A stretch of 38,828 nt of DNA, taken from the NCBI GenBank assembly GCA_023665425.1, contig JAMPDX010000012.1:1-38828 (forward strand), written 5' to 3'. The translations under genes and the position numbers were made by a program. Below are positions 33,341 through 38,828 of this stretch, piece after piece (within the stretch, counting starts at the first letter, position 1; each line of letters starts with the position of its first letter). This stretch comes from Muribaculaceae bacterium. GTDB lineage: Bacteria; Bacteroidota; Bacteroidia; Bacteroidales; Muribaculaceae. The notes under the pieces were generated by a model. It was not told the DNA's origin. It searched no databases and was given only the letters and a program-made list of their open reading frames with translations.

Positions 33341-33344
33341 AGTA

Positions 33345-33375
33345 CAAAATTATTTATTAATTTTGCAATTTCAAA
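33345..33375 (-). promoter_or_regulatory. Promoter of the M28 gene
   Basis: On the minus strand TTTG (33375-33372), 19 bp, TAATTTTG (33352-33345), then TACT and the ATG at 33340. It overlaps the metG-side promoter box (33358-33365). Confidence 0.75.
33358..33365 (+). promoter_or_regulatory. -7 element of the metG promoter
   Basis: TAATTTTG reading toward metG, predicted leader about 73 nt. It falls between the two elements of the divergent M28 promoter. No convincing TTTG at 19-21 bp upstream. Confidence 0.5.
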
Positions 33376-33442
33376 GCGATAAGTGTAAATTAATCCCGAA
33401 TATTTGCGCTATACACCCATAACAGACTGATTTACAATAGAT

Positions 33443-35482
33443 ATGGATAAACAATTTAAACGTACTTTGGTCACCACGGCTCTGCCGTATGCCAATGGCC
33501 CGGTGCACATAGGACACCTGGCCGGTGTGTATGTGCCTGCCGACATCTATGTGCGCTACCTGCGTCTGCAGGGGCGCGAGGTGTTATTCATTGGCGGCAG
33601 CGATGAGCATGGTGTACCTATCACTATCAAAGCAAAGAAGGAGGGTGTCACTCCCCAGGACATAGTAGACCGATATCATAAAATCATCAAAGAGAGCTTT
33701 GAGGAGCTGGGCATCTCGTTTGACATATACAGCCGCACCACCTCTGAAGAACACCGCAAGACGGCCTCTGAGTTCTTCAAGATTTTATATAACAAAGGTG
33801 AGTTTGTGGAGAAGACCTCCATGCAGCTGTATGACGAGAAAGCCGACCAGTTCCTGGCCGACAGATATGTCACCGGCACATGCCCACACTGCGGTGCCGA
33901 AGGTGCTTACGGCGATCAATGCGAGGCTTGCGGCACCTCTCTGGCTGCCACTGACCTTATCAACCCCAAGTCTGCAATCACCGGCAACACCCCGGTTCTC
34001 AAGGAGACAAAGCACTGGTATCTGCCTCTGGACAAATGGGAGCCGCGCCTGCGCCAATGGATACTCGAAGAGCACAAGGAGTGGAAGCCCAACGTGTATG
34101 GCCAGTGCAAAAGCTGGCTCGATATGGGCCTGCAGCCCCGCGCCGTGAGCCGCGACCTCGATTGGGGTATTCCGGTGCCTGTAGAGGGTGCCGAGGGCAA
34201 GGTGCTGTACGTATGGTTTGATGCGCCCATAGGCTACATCTCCAACACCAAAGAACTGTGTGGCGAGGGCTGGGAGAAATGGTGGAAGGATACCGATACC
34301 CGCATGATACACTTCATCGGCAAAGACAATATCGTGTTCCACTGCATCGTGTTCCCCGCCATGCTGATGGCCGACGGCACTTACAACCTGCCTGACAATG
34401 TGCCGGCAAATGAGTTCCTCAATCTTGAGGACAAGAAGATATCCACCTCTCGCAACTGGGCCGTGTGGCTCCACGAATACCTCCGCGAACTCCCCGGCAA
34501 GCAGGATGTGCTCCGATATGTGCTCACTGCCAATGCCCCCGAGACAAAGGACAATAATTTCACTTGGAAGGATTTCCAGGCCCGTAACAACTCTGAGTTG
34601 GTAGCCATCTTGGGCAACTTCGTAAACCGCGCAATGGTGCTTACCCATAAGTATTATGACGGCATTGTGCCCGAGGCCGGCGAGCTGCTCCCCATAGATA
34701 AGGCTGCCATGGAGGAGATACGCGAGCACATCAAGACCTTGGAGGCTGACATTGAACGCTTCCACTTCCGCGACGCCCTCAAGGCAGCCATGAATGTAGC
34801 CCGTGTAGGCAACAAGTATCTGGCCGACACAGAGCCCTGGAAGCTCGCCAAGACAGATATTACCCGAGTAGCCACTATCCTGAATGTCGCTCTTCAGATT
34901 TGTGCCAATATAAGTGTCATCTTCGAGCCCTTCCTCCCATTCATGGCCAACTCTCTGAAGACTCAGCTGGCACTCCCGGAGCTTACATGGGAGGCTGCCG
35001 GTCGATTTGATCTGCTCGTTGCCGGACACAAGGTTAACAAGCCGGAGCTGCTCTTCACTAAGATAGAGGATGATGTGGTGGCTGCTCAGGTGCAAAAGCT
35101 CAAGGATGCCGAGGCGCAAAATCTGATTAACGCATGGAAGCCGGAGCCGGTGGCCGAGACAGTAGACTTCCCCACCTTTGAGAAGGTCGACATGCGTGTG
35201 GGCACAGTGCTCGAGTGCAGCAAGGTGCCCAAGGCCGACAAGCTGCTGCAGTTCAAGATTGAAGATGGTATGGGCACCCGCACCATCGTCAGCGGCATTG
35301 CCAAATATTACAAGCCTGAGGAGCTCGTGGGCAAGCAAGTGTGCTTCGTGGCTAACTTCGCTCCCCGCAAGCTCAAAGGGGTAGAGAGCCAGGGCATGAT
35401 ATTGAGCGCTGTGCAGCCCGACGGATCATTAGTAGTAATCAGCCCCGAGGGTGCCATAACCCCCGGTGCCAAAATAGGATAA
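33443..35482 (+). CDS. metG: Methionyl-tRNA synthetase
   Basis: MetG charges tRNA-Met. It is class [21 protein letters not shown] contains the HIGH motif (about residues 14-33), the zinc knuckle is CPHCG with CEACG (about residues 147-162), and the KMSKS loop is KKISTS at residues 331-336, a normal MetRS variation. The helical anticodon domain follows, and a C-terminal tRNA-binding domain (about residues 575-679, [21 protein letters not shown]) acts as in Trbp111 to promote dimerisation. 679 residues is typical. tyrS follows after 4 nt, so they are co-transcribed. Confidence 0.98.
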   Translation: MDKQFKRTLVTTALPYANGPVHIGHLAGVYVPADIYVRYLRLQGREVLFIGGSDEHGVPITIKAKKEGVTPQDIVDRYHKIIKESFEELGISFDIYSRTTSEEHRKTASEFFKILYNKGEFVEKTSMQLYDEKADQFLADRYVTGTCPHCGAEGAYGDQCEACGTSLAATDLINPKSAITGNTPVLKETKHWYLPLDKWEPRLRQWILEEHKEWKPNVYGQCKSWLDMGLQPRAVSRDLDWGIPVPVEGAEGKVLYVWFDAPIGYISNTKELCGEGWEKWWKDTDTRMIHFIGKDNIVFHCIVFPAMLMADGTYNLPDNVPANEFLNLEDKKISTSRNWAVWLHEYLRELPGKQDVLRYVLTANAPETKDNNFTWKDFQARNNSELVAILGNFVNRAMVLTHKYYDGIVPEAGELLPIDKAAMEEIREHIKTLEADIERFHFRDALKAAMNVARVGNKYLADTEPWKLAKTDITRVATILNVALQICANISVIFEPFLPFMANSLKTQLALPELTWEAAGRFDLLVAGHKVNKPELLFTKIEDDVVAAQVQKLKDAEAQNLINAWKPEPVAETVDFPTFEKVDMRVGTVLECSKVPKADKLLQFKIEDGMGTRTIVSGIAKYYKPEELVGKQVCFVANFAPRKLKGVESQGMILSAVQPDGSLVVISPEGAITPGAKIG

Positions 35483-35486
35483 GAAA

Positions 35487-36782
35487 ATGAACTTTATAGA
35501 TGAACTCAAATGGCGTGGCATGGTCCATACCATGATACCCGGCACCGAGGAACTTCTCAACGGCGACAAGATGGTCACCGCCTACCTGGGTATCGACCCC
35601 ACAGCAGACTCTCTGCACATAGGCCACCTGTGTGGTGTGATGATGCTCCGCCACCTGCAGCGCGCCGGCCACAAGCCGCTTGCGCTGGTGGGTGGTGCCA
35701 CCGGCATGATTGGTGACCCCTCGGGCAAAAGCAAGGAGCGCAACCTGCTCAACGAGGAGACTCTGCGACACAATCAGGCCTGCATCAAGGCTCAGCTGGC
35801 TCGCTTCCTCGACTTTGAGAGCGATGCGCCCAACCGCGCAGAGCTGGTTAACAATTACGATTGGATGAAGGACTTCTCATTCCTCGACTTCGCTCGCGAG
35901 GTGGGCAAGCATATCACCGTCAACTATATGATGGCCAAGGACAGTGTGCAGCGTCGTCTCAACGGCGAGGCAAGCGATGGCCTTTCATTCACCGAGTTCA
36001 CTTATCAGCTGCTTCAAGGCTATGACTTCCTGCACTTGTATCGCGAAAAAGGATGCCGCCTGCAGATGGGTGGCTCTGACCAATGGGGTAATATCACCAC
36101 CGGTACCGAGCTAATACGTCGCACCGACGGGGGCGAGGCTTTCGCGCTCACATGCCCACTCATCACAAAGGCTGACGGCGGCAAGTTCGGCAAGACCGAA
36201 AGCGGAAATGTATGGCTCGATGCAAAGCGCACAAGTCCTTACAAATTCTATCAGTTCTGGCTCAATGTCGGCGATGCTGATGCCGAGAAGTATCTGAAAA
36301 TATTCACCTTCCTCTCTCAGGATGAGATAGCCATGCTTGCTGACGAGGCTGAGGCTGACCCGGGTGCACGCCCCATGCAGAAGCGTTTGGCTCGAGAAGT
36401 GACTATCATGGTGCATGGCCATGAGTCATATGATGCTGCCGTGGAGGCAAGCAAGATTCTCTTCTCCAATCAAGCCAAAGATGCCCTCATGTCCCTCGAT
36501 GAGCAAACACTGCTCGATGTCTTTGAGGGTGTACCTCAGTTTGAGATTGACTCCCAGAAGCTCAAGGCAGGCATCCCTGTGCTCGACCTGCTGGCCGTTG
36601 ACACCAAAGTGTTTAACTCCAAGGGGGAAGCTCGCAAGATGATACAAGGCAATGGCCTGAGCATCAACAAAGAGAAGCTCACTGATCCCGCTGCTATTAT
36701 CACTGCTGAGGCTCTCATCGGTGGCAAGTATATCCTGGTGCAACGCGGCAAGAAAAATTACTACCTACTGCTCGCCAAGTAA
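35487..36782 (+). CDS. tyrS: Tyrosyl-tRNA synthetase
   Basis: TyrS charges tRNA-Tyr. The class I HIGH motif appears in [14 protein letters not shown] (about residues 34-47), and the KMSKS loop is KFGKTES at residues 233-239, the usual bacterial TyrRS form. The substrate pocket YQLLQGYDF and [12 protein letters not shown] are present. A C-terminal S4 domain (about residues 360-425) binds the long tRNA-Tyr arm. 431 residues is standard. It lies 4 nt after metG. A stem at 36820-36861 follows. Confidence 0.98.
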   Translation: MNFIDELKWRGMVHTMIPGTEELLNGDKMVTAYLGIDPTADSLHIGHLCGVMMLRHLQRAGHKPLALVGGATGMIGDPSGKSKERNLLNEETLRHNQACIKAQLARFLDFESDAPNRAELVNNYDWMKDFSFLDFAREVGKHITVNYMMAKDSVQRRLNGEASDGLSFTEFTYQLLQGYDFLHLYREKGCRLQMGGSDQWGNITTGTELIRRTDGGEAFALTCPLITKADGGKFGKTESGNVWLDAKRTSPYKFYQFWLNVGDADAEKYLKIFTFLSQDEIAMLADEAEADPGARPMQKRLAREVTIMVHGHESYDAAVEASKILFSNQAKDALMSLDEQTLLDVFEGVPQFEIDSQKLKAGIPVLDLLAVDTKVFNSKGEARKMIQGNGLSINKEKLTDPAAIITAEALIGGKYILVQRGKKNYYLLLAK

Positions 36783-36819
36783 TCTGTCACCACTACGCAC
36801 ACCTTTTGCATGCCTACCC

Positions 36820-36861
36820 AACCCCGTACACCCACGGCTATCGCCGCGTGTGTGCGGGGTT
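36820..36861 (+). terminator. Putative terminator after tyrS
   Basis: AACCCCG (36820-36826) pairs with CGGGGTT (36855-36861), with a further CACG/CGTG inner stem. No strong T-run follows, so efficiency is uncertain. Confidence 0.55.
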
Positions 36862-36947
36862 ACTATAAGTCGGTGTCCTTACGAGCAGCCTAATCATAAC
36901 ATATTCAATTAGATACGACTTGCGAAACTTGAATATAATAACCTAAA

Positions 36948-36979
36948 TTTGCAAGAGTGATGATTTTTCATTACCTTTG
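36948..36979 (+). promoter_or_regulatory. pyrG promoter
   Basis: TTTG (36948-36951), 20 bp, TACCTTTG (36972-36979). The leader of about 85 nt to the GTG at 37070 has a possible weak stem around GGTAG/CTACT. Confidence 0.75.
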
Positions 36980-37048
36980 CATCTTAATTGCAGTGCGGTA
37001 GTAAGCGGGGTGTAATCAGCCTCCGGCCTACTGGCATGCAGCCCTTAA

Positions 37049-38683
<1,635 letters not shown>

Positions 38684-38764
38684 TTCCACCCAAGCATCTG
38701 CCAACATATACTTAAGTGTCAACCCATTTAGGCAATTAGTTCAAACACATCGTCGTGACGTTGA
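38684..38764. other. Short intergenic stretch after pyrG
   Basis: Eighty-one bases with only a small inverted repeat, CGTC/GACG (38752-38761), and no T-run. It ends in TGA (38762-38764), the TNA flank of the terminal element copy. Confidence 0.4.
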
Positions 38765-38828
38765 GAGTTTGTATAATAAAAAATGTGAATGTCAGGGCGG
38801 TGTATTTTTGAGCTAATTTGGCTTGTCT
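38765..38828 (+). repeat. Partial copy of the MITE-like element (L end) at the right edge
   Basis: GAGTTTGTATAATAAAAAAT then GTGAATGTCAGGGCGGTG match the L end of the family, in the same orientation as copy A, and run off the window. The first 44 bases of the window and this edge are identical when one is reverse-complemented. Confidence 0.85.

Noticed and set aside
33785..35338. Long open frame on the minus strand opposite metG (over 500 codons).
   Set aside because: It is fully antisense to an unmistakable metG, has no recognisable domain, and reflects the codon bias of metG.

Overview
The window looks like a chromosomal segment of a gut-type Bacteroidales, most likely a Muribaculaceae (S24-7) relative. 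The reasons are promoters of the Bacteroidetes type (TTTG, 19-20 bp, TAnnTTTG), almost no Shine-Dalgarno sites, an IspG with an inserted region, a DUF4834 protein, tandem DUF1573 proteins, a zinc-finger-less TopA, and secreted proteins with type IX secretion-like C-terminal domains. This family-level placement is inference; no rRNA or phylogenetic marker was compared.

Layout: (1) 1-1650, an orphan sensor histidine kinase bracketed by a repeat. (2) 1615-4390, minus strand: psd, a terminator, then pssA-DUF4834-HAD phosphatase (phosphatidylethanolamine synthesis plus two tight neighbours). (3) 4601-7995, plus strand: an RluA-type pseudouridine synthase, purE, a 294-bp repeat element and ispG. 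(4) 8063-9914, minus: a PepSY-like secreted protein and a divergent ClC channel. (5) 10185, tRNA-Asp(GTC). (6) 10485-13130, minus: small lipoprotein, GT4 glycosyltransferase, AAA ATPase/DUF4143. (7) 13271-19063, plus: an RsmI-like methyltransferase overlapping an MBL hydrolase, a small secreted protein, and two large secreted tandem paralogues. (8) topA (minus) diverging from a secreted M6 metalloprotease (plus). (9) rplU-rpmA (minus). (10) two DUF1573 proteins and meaB (plus). (11) galK-galM and a PlsC-type acyltransferase (minus). (12) a lipoprotein converging on an M28 glutaminyl-cyclase-like lipoprotein. (13) metG-tyrS and pyrG (plus).

Most genes are housekeeping: phospholipid head groups, purine and CTP synthesis, isoprenoids, ribosomal proteins, two tRNA synthetases, topoisomerase I and the Leloir pathway. 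The accessory layer is the secreted tandem paralogues, the M6 protease and the GT4/ATPase cluster.

The most unusual structure is a family of non-coding repeats. There are two full copies (1305-1639 and 6094-6387, in opposite orientation), two half copies at the extreme ends of the window (1-50 and 38765-38828), a shorter relative (26978-27114) and solo ends. They have terminal inverted repeats beginning GAG, are flanked by the trinucleotide TNA, and carry hairpins whose stems covary between copies. They have no transposase and behave like IS5-type MITEs. Several sit exactly on TAA stop codons, one supplies the last residues and stop codon of a gene, and two lie directly upstream of start codons. 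A second theme is a set of start codons exactly 4 nt after the TAnnTTTG box, which predicts leaderless mRNAs.
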